In this document: positions 28,947 through 39,592 of the stretch, piece by piece | Position numbering within the stretch: position 1 is the stretch's first letter | Layout of the letters: the number at the start of each line of letters is the position of its first letter | Assembly (NCBI GenBank): GCA_963784065.1 | Contig: CAWAQA010000003.1 | Location: 1,178,001 to 1,242,000, forward strand | Reading direction: 5' to 3' | Length of the DNA: 64,000 bases | From: CAWAQA01 sp963784065 | Lineage (GTDB): Bacteria; Acidobacteriota; Vicinamibacteria; Vicinamibacterales; UBA2999 | The notes under the pieces: model-generated | The model's database searches: none | Seen by the model: only the letters and a program-made list of their open reading frames with translations | Told to the model about the DNA's origin: nothing | Translations under genes and position numbers: made by a program

Positions 28947-30247
28947 CCATCGGGCGCGTGCTGTGTCGTTGTGTTGCCGCGGTGTGCCTCGGCGGAGCAC
29001 CGGCGATCGCCCAGGCGCCGGAGACGATCGCGGAGATCCGCGTCCATGGGAACCATACGACGCCCGACACCGACATCCTCGCGCTTGCGGCGCTCGCCAC
29101 CGGTGAGCCGGCGACCGACGCGCGGCTGGCGGAGGCCGAAGGCCGGCTGCGCGCGAGCGGGCGGTTCGCCGGCGTCGAGGTCAGGCGGCGGAACCGCTCG
29201 ATCGCCGACCCATCCGAGATTCTCGTCATTCTGCTCGTTGACGAGCACGACGCCGTCGGCGGGGACAACCTGGTCCCCGGGCCGGCCGCGCGGATGCTCA
29301 GCGCCGGGATGCTGCTGCCGATCGTCGGATATGCCGACGGCTACGGGCTGACCTATGGCGCACGGGTAAGCTTCATCGAGCCGCTGGGACCTGGAACCCG
29401 CGTGTCGGTGCCCGCCACGTGGGGCGGCGAACGCCGCGCCGCGGTGGAGGTCGAGCGCCGGTTCGGCCGCCGGGCGATCGATCCTCCGGCGAGGGGCGCC
29501 GTTCCAACCGAAGACACCAGCTCCGGCGCCAACGTGCTCGTGCGCGGATCGGCGTCGTTATCGCGGCGTGTGAACCCTCACTACGACGTGCCCGATGCCC
29601 GGCGCGAGTTCACGGCCCACGTGGAGCGACCCCTGCGGCCCTGGTTGCGTGCCGGCGCCTCGGGCCGCGTCGCGCGCGTCGACTTCGCCGAGACGCAGGC
29701 ATGGCACCAGGCGGCCGGCGTGCAGTTGACGTTCGATACACGCGGCGATCCGTCGTTCCCGCGCAACGCCGTACACGCGACGCTCGGCGTCGATCGCATC
29801 CATTTCGCGGGCGGCAGCGCCGCACGCGCGTCCGCGGATTTCCATGGTTACGCCGGCATCGGCGGATCCGCCGTCCTCGCGCTTCGCGCCGCGGCCGCCC
29901 GCGCGGGTGCGCCGCTGCCGCCCCCGGAGGAGATGCTCCTCGGCGGCAGCACGACGCTGCGCGGCTATCGTGCGGGGCACCGAGCGGGTGACGGGCTCGC
30001 GCTGCTGTCGGCGGAAGTGCGCATGCCGCTGACGTCCCCGCTGAACGTCGGGCGGTTTGGCGTGAAGGCGTTCGTGGACGCGGGAACGACGTGGGATGCG
30101 GGCGCGCGCCTCGCCGATCAACGCTTCGACCGCGGTATCGGCGCAGGCGTGTACTTCGGCGCTGCGGTGGTCACGGCCAACGTGGACGTGGCGTGGCCGG
30201 AGACGGGCAAGCCCCGCGTGCACGTGGCGGTGGGGGTGAGTTTTTGA
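28943..30247 (+). CDS. BamA/TamA-family outer-membrane beta-barrel protein
   Basis: 434 residues from an ATG that overlaps the previous stop (ATGA). A signal peptide (MTIGRVLCRCVAAVCLGGAPAIAQ) precedes one POTRA domain (TIAEIRVHGNHTTPDTDILA, RLRASGRFAGVEVRRRNR). A barrel follows with YGARVSFIEPLGPGTRVSV, FTAHVERPLRPWLRAG, FDTRGDPSFPRNAVH and the surface-antigen signatures MLLGGSTTLRGYRAGHRAGD and FGVKAFVDAGTTW. A single POTRA and small size set it apart from the true BamA/TamA; it is closer to patatin-associated or accessory Omp85 proteins. The last residue is Phe (VGVSF), the usual barrel-targeting signal. Confidence 0.88.
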   Translation: MTIGRVLCRCVAAVCLGGAPAIAQAPETIAEIRVHGNHTTPDTDILALAALATGEPATDARLAEAEGRLRASGRFAGVEVRRRNRSIADPSEILVILLVDEHDAVGGDNLVPGPAARMLSAGMLLPIVGYADGYGLTYGARVSFIEPLGPGTRVSVPATWGGERRAAVEVERRFGRRAIDPPARGAVPTEDTSSGANVLVRGSASLSRRVNPHYDVPDARREFTAHVERPLRPWLRAGASGRVARVDFAETQAWHQAAGVQLTFDTRGDPSFPRNAVHATLGVDRIHFAGGSAARASADFHGYAGIGGSAVLALRAAAARAGAPLPPPEEMLLGGSTTLRGYRAGHRAGDGLALLSAEVRMPLTSPLNVGRFGVKAFVDAGTTWDAGARLADQRFDRGIGAGVYFGAAVVTANVDVAWPETGKPRVHVAVGVSF

Positions 30248-30295
30248 TCCTTCCGGCATGTAGGGCCGGCTTCAGCCGTTGCCCTTCGATACGAC

Positions 30296-30877
30296 CTACC
30301 GTCCGCCGAGGAGTTCGGTGGCCAGCGTCGCCGCCTTGTCGGCCAGCGTCGTCGCGAAGACGTAGTTGCGATCCTTCAGCGCCTGTTCGGCCTGCTGCGA
30401 AAAGCGCTTCGACTGCTCGTACTGGGCGCGCCCGTCGGCGCTCAGGCGGCCGTAATCGACGCGGTTGATGTCGCGCGACGCGCGCGTCAACAGGTCGCGT
30501 ACATCGCGTTCGGCAGACGCCGCGCTCGAGGGCGCGGCGCTCGAGGGCGCGGCGCGCAGCTCACGTGTCTCGGTCGGCGCCGGCTCCGGCGGCGCCTGCG
30601 CCGCAGCGGGCGGCTGCGCTGGCGGGTCGGGACGAGCCTCTGCCTCCGTGGGAGTGCCGTTAGGGCGGCGGACCGGGGGGCGCGCCGGGGGCCGCGGCTC
30701 GGCGACCGGCAGTTCGGGCACCGCAGCCGTTGCCGGCAGCGGCTGATCGACCGGCGCCAGCACGCGCGGAGGGGGCGCGGGCATCTCGAGCGGCGGGCCG
30801 TCAGGCGCGCTCTCCGCGCGCGCCTTGGCGCAGCCAGCGGCGAAACTCCCAACTCCCACCACCCACAGTCCAAGCAA
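30296..30877 (-). CDS. Pro/Ala-rich lipoprotein
   Basis: About 193 residues. The start is uncertain: the best candidate is a TTG at 30877 without a clear ribosome site, giving a signal with lipobox FAAGC. A long Pro/Ala/Glu-rich periplasmic linker (about 30-110) contains a 15-bp tandem duplication (APSSA-APSSA, near 30525-30555). The folded C-terminus is helical: ERDVRDLLTRASRDINRVDY, RAQYEQSKRFSQQAEQALKD, NYVFATTLADKAATLATELL. This tail resembles the helical end found on acidobacterial envelope proteins that may bind peptidoglycan or assemble as coiled coils. The function is unknown. Confidence 0.7.
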   Translation of the reverse strand: MLGLWVVGVGSFAAGCAKARAESAPDGPPLEMPAPPPRVLAPVDQPLPATAAVPELPVAEPRPPARPPVRRPNGTPTEAEARPDPPAQPPAAAQAPPEPAPTETRELRAAPSSAAPSSAASAERDVRDLLTRASRDINRVDYGRLSADGRAQYEQSKRFSQQAEQALKDRNYVFATTLADKAATLATELLGGR

Positions 30878-30956
30878 GAGCGCACGCCCGAGGCGCGACG
30901 CGCCGAAGGTGATCTCGTCGGCGACGGCGCGTGGGGAATGGGGGGTTCATCATCAC

Positions 30957-32902
30957 TCACATCTCATTGGCCCGGGGGAGCAGGATTCTGAATGTCGTCC
31001 CCCGTCCTGGTGTCGATTGCACTTCGACTTCCCCGTCGTGCAGCTGGACGATACGGTACACCATCGAGAGCCCGATGCCGGTCCCATGATCCTTCGTCGT
31101 GAAATAGAGGTCAAAGATCTTGCCGAGGTTTGCCGGCGCGATGCCCACGCCGGTGTCCTCGAACCGCAGCTCCACGCGCCCGCGCGGCGACGGGGCGGCG
31201 GTCAGGCGGAGCGTGCCGCCATTCGGCATCGCCTGGCAGGCGTTGATCGCCAGGTTCAGGAACGCCTGCCGCAGCATCGACGCGTCCCCGTTCGCACTCG
31301 GCACGGTGGCGGGCACGTCCACGATGACCCGCACGCTATTCTTCTGCGCCTCGGGCTGAATCAACGGCAGGATTTCGTCGAGCAGCGCGCGTCACCTGCA
31401 CCGGCTGCAGCCGCAGGTCCTCCGGCCGCGTGAACTTCAGAAAGCCCTGCACCACCTCGTCCAGGCGGCGGATCTCGCTCTCGATGATGCCGACATGCTC
31501 CAGCGCGCCCGCCTGCGCGCTGCTGCCGCTGCGCGGCACGTCAGTGAGGCCGAGGCTGCCGGCAGCCACCGGCTGAACAGACGGCATGACCATCCCGCTT
31601 CTGATCTTCGTGCGCAGCAGCTCGAGGTGAATCATCATCGCGTTGAGCGGATTCTTCACCTCATGCGCGATGCCGGCGGTCAATCGACCGAGCGCCACCA
31701 GTTTTCGCGAATACGCGAGCGTGGACTGCATCTTCGAAAGGTAAGCGACATTCCGCGCCACCACGAGCACGCCCACGAGCTCGCCGTCGGTGCCCTCGAT
31801 GGCGTGCGTCATCAGGAGAATGTCCCCCGATTCCGGGTCAGGGTTGCGCAAGTCGGCCGGGCTCGCCTCTCGGCCCGGGGCGCCGGGCTCCCGGGTCGTG
31901 AGGCCGGACACGTCCACTGCACCGGCCCGCGGGACTTGCGGGTCGCCAGCGTCTCTTCGACGATCGTCCGGTACGGATGGCCGGTGTGCAGGAGCCCCTG
32001 CAGCGCGCGGCCGATGGCGTGCGCCGGCAAGGTCGGCTGCATGGCCGGGTTTGAAAAGAGCAGCTCCCCCGACGGATTGAACAGCGCGACGGCGTCTTCG
32101 AGGTGCTCGACCGCCGTCTGCAGGTGCGCCTTCTGGCCGGCGAGCAGCGTTCGATCGGCCGACAGCTGCTGGCTGACCGTGTTGAAGAAAGTGCCGAGCT
32201 CGCCAAACTCGTCGCCGGGCGGCAGGTCCAGGGTGACGCCGAATTCGCCCTTGCCGAGCCGCGTCAGGCCGCTCCGGATCACGTGAATGGGCCGCAGCAG
32301 GAGCTGCGCGAGAAACGCCGCGACGAGCACGGCGACCGCGAGCGCGATGGCCGCCGTGACCAGTGCCGGCTGCAGGGAGGCGTTCACTTCCTGCCGCATC
32401 AGGAGCGTGGACACGCCGATGCGGATCGAGCCGAACGCCTCGTCGCCCAGGCGCATCGGCAGGCGCACCTCGAGCGACTGGCCCTCCTGTGAATAGATGA
32501 CACCGCAGCTGGTCGATCGGGCCCGCCTCGTTGACCAGCGCCGCGAGGTCGTTCCGCTCGCGCAGCGGCCGCCCCATCTGCGTCGGGTCGCTCGACGCGA
32601 CGATCGTCCCCTGCGTGTCGAGGATCGACGCGTCGGTGACGCTCTCGCCGTAGATGCTGGACTCGAGGATCGCGCGCAGCCCCGGATCGGTGCGCAGCGC
32701 GGCATAGGGATCCTGGCTGCCGGTCACGACCTCGCGGGCGCGGTGAAAGATGGCGTTCGCCAGCAGCTGGCCGCGCGCGTGGCTCTCGTGCAGCACCACT
32801 TCGGCGAGCCGCGCCACGTGCAGCGCGCGACAGCGCGACAATCGCGACGCCCACGATGGCCGTGACGCCCGCGATCTGCTTGCCCTTGATCCCGAGGCGC
32901 AT
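30957..32902 (-). CDS. Membrane sensor histidine kinase (PAS-HisKA-HATPase), four frame changes
   Basis: The reconstructed product is ~648 residues. An N-terminal helix (GKQIAGVTAIVGVAIVAL), a periplasmic sensor with HARGQLLANAIFHRA and DTQGTIVASSDPTQMGRPL, a second helix (AAIALAVAVLVAAFLAQLLL), a HAMP (RPIHVIRSGLTRLGKGEFG), a PAS domain (VEHLEDAVALFNPSGELLFS), a HisKA with LTAGIAHEVKNPLNAMMIHL, and a HATPase (NLAINACQAMPNGG, DTGVGIAPANLGKIFDLYF, GTGIGLSMVYRIVQLH) are all present, but in different frames. Breaks fall near 32832, 32505, 31925 and 31389. The breaks at 32832 and 31389 are each explained by an extra C after TCG or ACG. This NtrB-like kinase follows the sigma-54 regulator at 33067-34473 and is its likely partner. 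Confidence 0.85.
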
Positions 32903-32923
32903 AGGCTACCGCAGCCTCCCCCG

Positions 32924-33053
32924 CCACGAACCGCAGAGACACCGAGACACAGAGGTCATCGGCTGGTATGAAGATCTCCAATTCGACGCGTGCGGCGTGG
33001 GAAATTCCGGAATGCGTTGATCGCTGTGCCTCTGTGCCTCTGTGGCCTGTGTC
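32924..33053. repeat. CACAGAG-ended inverted-repeat element, copy 1
   Basis: The left arm (32924-32960) is rich in CAGAGACAC/GAGACACAGAG. The right arm (33023-33053) is its approximate inverse, GTGCCTCTGTGCCTCTGTGG. The interior is ~60 bp of unrelated sequence. The element lies between the response-regulator stop and the kinase start. It has no transposase, and the arms suggest a MITE-like or REPIN-like element. A second copy is at 36490-36612. Confidence 0.7.
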
Positions 33054-33066
33054 TGTATGAGGCGCA

Positions 33067-34473
<1,407 letters not shown>

Positions 34474-34584
34474 CCGTTGACCTCTATACCGCCTGGCCGG
34501 GGGGTCAGCGCGGCGGTTCACCCCGATAGTAGCCTGTCGTTTTTACACGGTCCAGCACAGCTATAGATCAGGTCGCCTGCCTGC

Positions 34585-34653
34585 GTCTACAGTCTTCGGG
34601 GTCTACGGTCCAGCTTGGGCCCGGAATTGCCGTAGACTGTAGGCCGAAAGACC
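34585..34653. repeat. Degenerate GTCTACxGTCTTCGG inverted repeat
   Basis: Segments 34585-34610 and 34630-34653 are approximate inverses built from GTCTAC and GTCTTCGG words. Similar words occur at 62478-62572. It lies in the intergenic region before the CPBP protease gene. Confidence 0.45.
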
Positions 34654-34697
34654 GACCAACGCCCCTTCAAACCGATGGCCGCCCGCTGATCGCCGAC

Positions 34698-35495
34698 ATG
34701 TCCGAACCGCTCGCAGCACCCGAGCCCGTGACTGCTGCCGTCCCGCCCGCAGCCCCCGAGCCCGCTACGGCTGCCGCCTCGCCCGCAGCATCTCCGGCGT
34801 CACGCCGGCTCGTCGCCCTCGCCGAAATCCTCCTGTGTTCGAGCGTGCCGACACAGTTCGCCATCGGCGCGCTGCTGACGATGGCCGGGTGGACGCCCAT
34901 GGACGCCTCGGGCCAGCTCTCGTTGCCGTTCGTCCTCACCCTGTCACTGGCCGACACGCTGCTGCTCATCGTGCTGATGATCCTGCTGATGCGGGCGCAC
35001 GGCGAGAGTGCGAGCGCGCTGTGGCTCGGCGAGCGGCCGTTGAAGAAGGAGGCGCTGCTCGGCGTGCTCGTCATTCCGTTCGTCTTCCTGCTCGTCGTCG
35101 TGCTGCTGAACACGCTGCGCCTGTGGGCGCCCTGGCTGCACAACGTGCCGACCAATCCGCTCGAGGAGCTGGCGGCCGGCGGCGCGATGAACGCGGCGAT
35201 GTTCGCGCTCGTCGCCATCTTCGCAGGCGGGGTCCGCGAGGAGCTGCAGCGCGCGTTCCTGCTCCACCGCTTCGAGCAGCACCTCGGCGGCGCCTGGGTC
35301 GGCGTGATCGTCCTGTCCGTGGCGTTCGGGCTCGGCCACTTCGTGCAGGGCTGGGACGCCGCGATCACCACCGGCACGCTGGGCGCGTTCTGGGCCGTGC
35401 TCTACCTCAAACGCCGCAGCAGCGTCGCGCCCATCGTCAGCCACGCCGGGTTCAACTCGCTGGAGATCCTGCGCGTCGCGATCGCCGGAACGTGA
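34698..35495 (+). CDS. CPBP-family intramembrane metalloprotease (CAAX-protease-like)
   Basis: 265 residues. After an Ala/Pro-rich N-terminus of ~35 residues come about six to seven membrane helices. The family motifs are present in order: GGVREELQRAFLLHRFE (motif 1 EExxxR), FGLGHFVQGWDA (motif 2 FxxxH) and IVSHAGFNSLEIL (motif 3 HxxxN). These residues form the metal-free or metal-dependent glutamate active site of Abi/CPBP proteases. Substrates in bacteria are largely unknown; some act in bacteriocin immunity or maturation, but nothing here suggests that. It is probably a stand-alone gene. Confidence 0.92.
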   Translation: MSEPLAAPEPVTAAVPPAAPEPATAAASPAASPASRRLVALAEILLCSSVPTQFAIGALLTMAGWTPMDASGQLSLPFVLTLSLADTLLLIVLMILLMRAHGESASALWLGERPLKKEALLGVLVIPFVFLLVVVLLNTLRLWAPWLHNVPTNPLEELAAGGAMNAAMFALVAIFAGGVREELQRAFLLHRFEQHLGGAWVGVIVLSVAFGLGHFVQGWDAAITTGTLGAFWAVLYLKRRSSVAPIVSHAGFNSLEILRVAIAGT

Positions 35496-35506
35496 GCGCA
35501 ATCGCC

Positions 35507-35530
35507 CGGCTGACGCCGGAAGCCACAGGC
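35507..35530. repeat. REP-like half unit between convergent genes
   Basis: CGGCTGACGCCGGAAGCCAC is a degenerate member of the dispersed palindrome family. It lies between the CPBP gene stop (35495) and the regulator stop (35538). Confidence 0.55.
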
Positions 35531-35537
35531 TGAGCCA

Positions 35538-35888
35538 TCACCGGCCCGCGGGCGCGATCCGGATCATCGGTTGGTAGAGCCGCGTCGCCTTGCACGCCGG
35601 GCAGCGGCCGGGCTTCACCAGTTTCTCCTGGGAAAACACGAAGCCGCACGCCTTGCAGCGTGCCGGGATGACGTCGATGTCGTGGCCGGCGGCGCGCGCC
35701 GAACGCAGCGCGTGGCGAAGATCGTCTTCGATGTCGCCGCGCGTCATACCGAGCTCACGCGCGAGCGACGAGACGGTTCGCGGCTCGGAAGACAGCAGGT
35801 CGATCAGGTGCCGACGGAACGCCGCCAAGGAAATGGTGATTCGCGCTGACGTGATTTTCTGATGCCCGGTGGACACGGCCGCAGTCAC
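35538..35888 (-). CDS. Winged-helix regulator with C-terminal zinc ribbon
   Basis: 116 residues. The N-terminal half is a winged helix: FRRHLIDLLSSEPRTVSSLA, RELGMTRGDIEDDLRHALRS. The C-terminal half is a rubredoxin-like zinc ribbon: ARCKACGFVF ... GRCPACKATRL, with four cysteines in two C-x2-C pairs. This HTH-plus-zinc-ribbon arrangement is a known family of predicted transcriptional regulators in archaea and some bacteria, without a defined target. It is the last gene of the leftward series; the palindrome at 35507-35530 follows its stop. Confidence 0.85.
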   Translation of the reverse strand: MTAAVSTGHQKITSARITISLAAFRRHLIDLLSSEPRTVSSLARELGMTRGDIEDDLRHALRSARAAGHDIDVIPARCKACGFVFSQEKLVKPGRCPACKATRLYQPMIRIAPAGR

Positions 35889-35913
35889 GGATGGTCAATC
35901 ACACGTCACGAAC

Positions 35914-36636
35914 TCACTGCGGCCGGCCTTCAGCCACTTCGGCGCGGGCGCGGAGGTCGCGCAGCCACTGGGCGATGAGGGCCGCGCGGCGGAGCGCGGA
36001 CGCGCGCTGGCGGGCGATCGGCGCGGCCTCGTCGAACGCCATCAGCACGCCGTTTCGCGTGAACTCCTCCGGGTGTCCGCGGTAATACTGCTCGACCTCT
36101 TCGTCGCTCACCTGGACGCTCGTACCGAAACGCTGGTCCAGGTAGGCCTGGATGCGCAGACTTTCGCGCGCGAGGTCGCGGATGCGCTGCTCGTCGAGGC
36201 CGGTGGACTGCATCAAGGCATCGAGGGCGGCGCCCGGCCGGGCCTTGAGCGCCGCGATTTCGCGCTCGATCGCGGCGGTGTCTGGCTCCGGCGGGCTGAA
36301 CCGCGCAACCTCGCCGAGGATCAGCTGACGATCGATCAGCTGCCGCGTGGCCTCTTCCAGATCATCCGGCCTCGCGTGCTCGACCAGGCCGAGACCGACC
36401 GCGGCATTGACGTCGGTGAGCGTGATCGGCGCGCCGTTGACGCGAGCGACCACGCGGTCGATCAACTGCTGGGCGCCGAGCGGAGACAGCCACAGCCCAC
36501 AAACCACGGAGACACAGAGACGCAGAGCAAGAGCCTTCGACTTTACTTCCGGCTGAAGGCGGACGCCACAGACCGATCGGCCTCTGTGCCGCTGTGCCCC
36601 TGTGGCTCGTGGAAATGACGAGTGTGCCGGCATCAT
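35914..36636 (-). CDS. SurA/PpiD-type periplasmic chaperone without a PPIase domain
   Basis: 240 residues from the ATG at 36636, which shares a base with the upstream stop (TGATG). The folded part is a SurA N-terminal chaperone module: LIDRVVARVNGAPITLTDVN, LEEATRQLIDRQLILGEVAR, TGLDEQRIRDLARESLRIQA, SDEEVEQYYRGHPEEF. No parvulin domain is seen, so it is probably a pure chaperone for outer-membrane proteins. Oddly, the first ~55 residues come from a repeat: residues ~36-51 (ALALRLCVSVVCGLWL), the hydrophobic core of the signal peptide, are encoded by the left arm of the CACAGAG element at 36490-36612. The operon context (tamB, bamA-like) supports an envelope-assembly role. Confidence 0.83.
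   Translation of the reverse strand: MMPAHSSFPRATGAQRHRGRSVCGVRLQPEVKSKALALRLCVSVVCGLWLSPLGAQQLIDRVVARVNGAPITLTDVNAAVGLGLVEHARPDDLEEATRQLIDRQLILGEVARFSPPEPDTAAIEREIAALKARPGAALDALMQSTGLDEQRIRDLARESLRIQAYLDQRFGTSVQVSDEEVEQYYRGHPEEFTRNGVLMAFDEAAPIARQRASALRRAALIAQWLRDLRARAEVAEGRPQ
36490..36612. repeat. CACAGAG-ended inverted-repeat element, copy 2, inside the SurA-like gene
   Basis: The left arm is 36490-36528 (ACCACGGAGACACAGAGACG); the right arm is 36579-36612 (CTCTGTGCCGCTGTGCCCCT). Between them sits a REP-like core, CTTCCGGCTGAAGGCGGACG (36546-36565). The element overlaps the 5' coding region of the chaperone gene and the reading frame passes through it. Confidence 0.75.
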
Positions 36637-39592
36637 CAGAACGCCCGTCCGAGCGAGATATGCAGCACGCTCCTGCGTTCGAGCGTACCGGGCACGAGCT
36701 GGCGGCGATCGAGGTTGAACCCGAGCTCGACGCGGACCGGGCCGATGGGCGACCGGTAGTGAACGCCGAAGCCCGCTGCCGGACGCAGATCTCTGACGTC
36801 GAGGTCGCTCGCGCGCTTGAAGACGTTGCCGGCGTCCGTGAACATGACGGCATCCATCGCGCCGACGACGTTCACGCGCAGCTCGGCGTTGAGCACGATC
36901 AAGCCGTTGCCGCCGGTGGGGAAGCCCTTTTCGTTGATCGTTTCCGGCGTGCCGAGCCGATCGAGCGAAAAGCCGCGCACCGTCGTGTCGCCGCCGGCAA
37001 AGAAGCGGTCGCTCGCCGGCAGGTCCTGGACGACGTCGACGATAGGGTCGCCGCCGGGCCCGGGCACGGGATTGCCATCGTCATCAACCCGTGGAACCGT
37101 GCGCGTGAATCCCTGCGCCGCGCCGACACGGGCGCCGAGGGCGAGGACGATTCGACGCGTGCTCGGCAGGCGGTGATAGAAGAAGGCCTGCAGGTACGTT
37201 TTCAGGAACCCGACTTCCGATCCGATGGTGCGGGCGGCGAGATCGGTCGTCGCCACCAGGAGCGCGCCGCCGTCCGCGTCCGCCAGGTCGTTGCGGGAGT
37301 CGCGGATCAGCGAGCCCGAGATCTTCGACAGCCGAACCTGCGGGAACAGCCGATCGATCAGCGGTTTCTCGTCCTCGGTGAACTTCTCGTCGAACAGCTC
37401 GTTGTGCTCGAAGGAGTAGAACGAGGTCACGCTGTAGAGCGGCGACAGGCGCACGCCCACCTCGCCGCGCGCCTCGCGGCGGATGAAGTTGAAGCTCGAT
37501 CGAATCGCCTGGTCGAGGATGCCGGTGACGAGCGCGTCGGCCGAGGTGTTGAAAATGCGCGGCTCGCGATAGTGCCCGAGCACGCGGTACTCGTTGAAGC
37601 CGTAGCCGCTCTCGGCGGTTGGCTCCTCGAATCGGATCCCGGAGTCGGACAGGACGACGTCGCGGGCGCGGAGGCTGACGCGGGTGAACAGATTGATCGA
37701 GCGGTTCTTGCCCCACATGTTCCGCCGGCCGATCTCGAAGAACCCGCGCGGGGCGATCTCGAACCGCTCTTCCGCCTGTCCGCCCTCGCCTGTCGGGCGC
37801 AGGCGCGTCCCGCCCTCCACGCCGCCCCCGTACCCGACGGTCGTCGGTGGCGCTTCCTCGACCTGTACCAGCACGTCGCGCCGCGGCTCGCCGGCGTGGC
37901 GCAGCTCCTCGATGCGCACGCGGCGGAACAGTCCGAGCGCGGCGAGACGCTGCTGGCTCTCGAGACGCGCCGAATACCCGAGCGGCTCACCCGCCCGCAA
38001 CAGCAGCTCGCGCTCGATGGTCTCGCTGCTCGTCCGCTCGTTGCCGACGATGATCACGTGGTCCACGATCACCTGCGGGCCTTCGCTGATGACGAAGCGG
38101 ACGTTGGCGCGCGTGTCGTTCTCGGCCAGCATGGCGTCGGGGTCGACCACCACGCTGTCATACCCGCGGTTGCGGTATTCCAGGTCGATCCTGTCGCGGT
38201 CCGAGGCGACCTCCACCTCCGAGAACGGCCGGTCCCGCGCCGTGGTCAGCAGCGCGCGGAGCTGGCCGTCGGCGAACACGGTGTGGCCCTGAAACGCGAC
38301 GTCACCGACGAGCGTGCGCGGCCCCTCGTTGATGTCCACCGCGACTTCCACACGCTGGTCGTCGGTTGGCCCCGGAGCCTCGGATCCAGGGAGCTCGGCC
38401 GGAGTGGCTTGTACCGTCGTGCGCGTGAACCCGCGGGAGCGGTAGACGTTGCGGATGGCCCCAACGCCGGCGTCGAGCGTGGCCTGCACGAACGGCTCGC
38501 CGCCCTTCAGCCGCAGCAACTGCACCAGGTCGGACTCGGCGACCGCCATGTTGCCGTTCAACCTGATGGCCTCGACGACATGCCGGCGGCCGCGGTTCAC
38601 GGTGAAGGTGATGGTCAGCTCGCCGTCGCGCTCGTCCCGGCTGTAGGTGACCTCGGCATCGCTGTAGCCGCCCGCGTGGAGATACTCTTCGATGGCGCGT
38701 GCGGCATCTTCGAGCAGATCTTCGTCGGCCGACGCCTTCCGCGCGCACCGGCACGAGCCGCTCGCGTTCCGCCTCGGGAAGCGGGTCGCCGGCAAACGCC
38801 ACCGCCACGCGCGGGCCGCGCTCGACCGTGATCATCACGATCGCGGCGCCGTCCGGCGCAAAGTCCACCGAGTGCACGGCGCGTGCCTCGTAGTACCCGC
38901 GCGAGCGGAGGTTCTCCTCGTAGCGCTGCAGCTCCCGGACGATCGCCTCGGCGTCGTAGGGCTGTCCCTGGCGCACGCCGGGCTGCGCGAGAAACGTGTT
39001 GCGATCGATCTGGTCGAGCTGTTCGAAGTCGACGCGGCCGATCACCGCGCGCGGCCCCGCCTCGATGTCGAAGACCAGGGTGGCGCGGTCGGGGTTATGT
39101 GATTCCTCGATGCGCGGAGTGATCCGGGCGGCTGGATACCCGCGAGCGCGGTACGTCTGCCGCAGCGCCTGGGCCACCTCCTCTGCGCGAGCCGCAGCCG
39201 GGGTGGCGCCGAAGCGCTCGGTCAGCACGCGGCGCAGGTCGCCCTCGGGCAGGCCCGGTGATCCGCGGAACTCCATCCGGTCCACCGCGTGGACCGGCAC
39301 CAGGACGTATCGAAGCCGGACACCGCCAGGCACCGGCTCCTGAAAGCGACTGCACGTCCTCGAACCGGTTCAGGCTCATGAGGTGCGTCGTCGTCTCGCG
39401 AACGGCCCGGATCGACAGCGGCTCGCCAACGCGGGTCTCGATCAAGCCGGTGATGAGACGGTCGGTGACGACCTGGCCTTCCTGCTCGACGCGGATCTCG
39501 ACGATGGTCGGGGCGCCCCCGTTCTGAGCGTGCGCCGCAGACACCGGCAGCAGGCAGCCGGCCGCCAGCAAGGCACGCACCAGCCATCGCAT
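36636..39592 (-). CDS. BamA/TamA-type outer-membrane assembly protein, two frame changes
   Basis: About 985 residues from the ATG at 39592, which shares a base with the tamB stop (TGATG). A signal peptide (MRWLVRALLAAGCLLPVSAAHA) precedes at least five POTRA repeats: VEIRVEQEGQVVTDRLI-like, GDLRRVLTERFGATPAAARA, VIGRVDFEQLDQIDRNTF, VVEAIRLNGNMAVAESDLVQ, VGDVAFQGHTVFADGQLRAL, VDHVIIVGNERTSSETIERE. The barrel follows, with FFEIGRRNMWGKNRSINLFT, FFAGGDTTVRGFSLDRLG, AELRVNVVGAMDAVMFTDAG and a terminal Phe (LGRAF). The frame changes near 39347 (extra C after TCG) and 38740 (extra G). Next to TamB this is most likely its TamA-like partner or a BamA paralog. Confidence 0.9.

Noticed and set aside
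34698..35495. Bacteriocin or immunity system around the CPBP protease
   Set aside because: No precursor peptide, leader, exporter or other cluster gene lies nearby.
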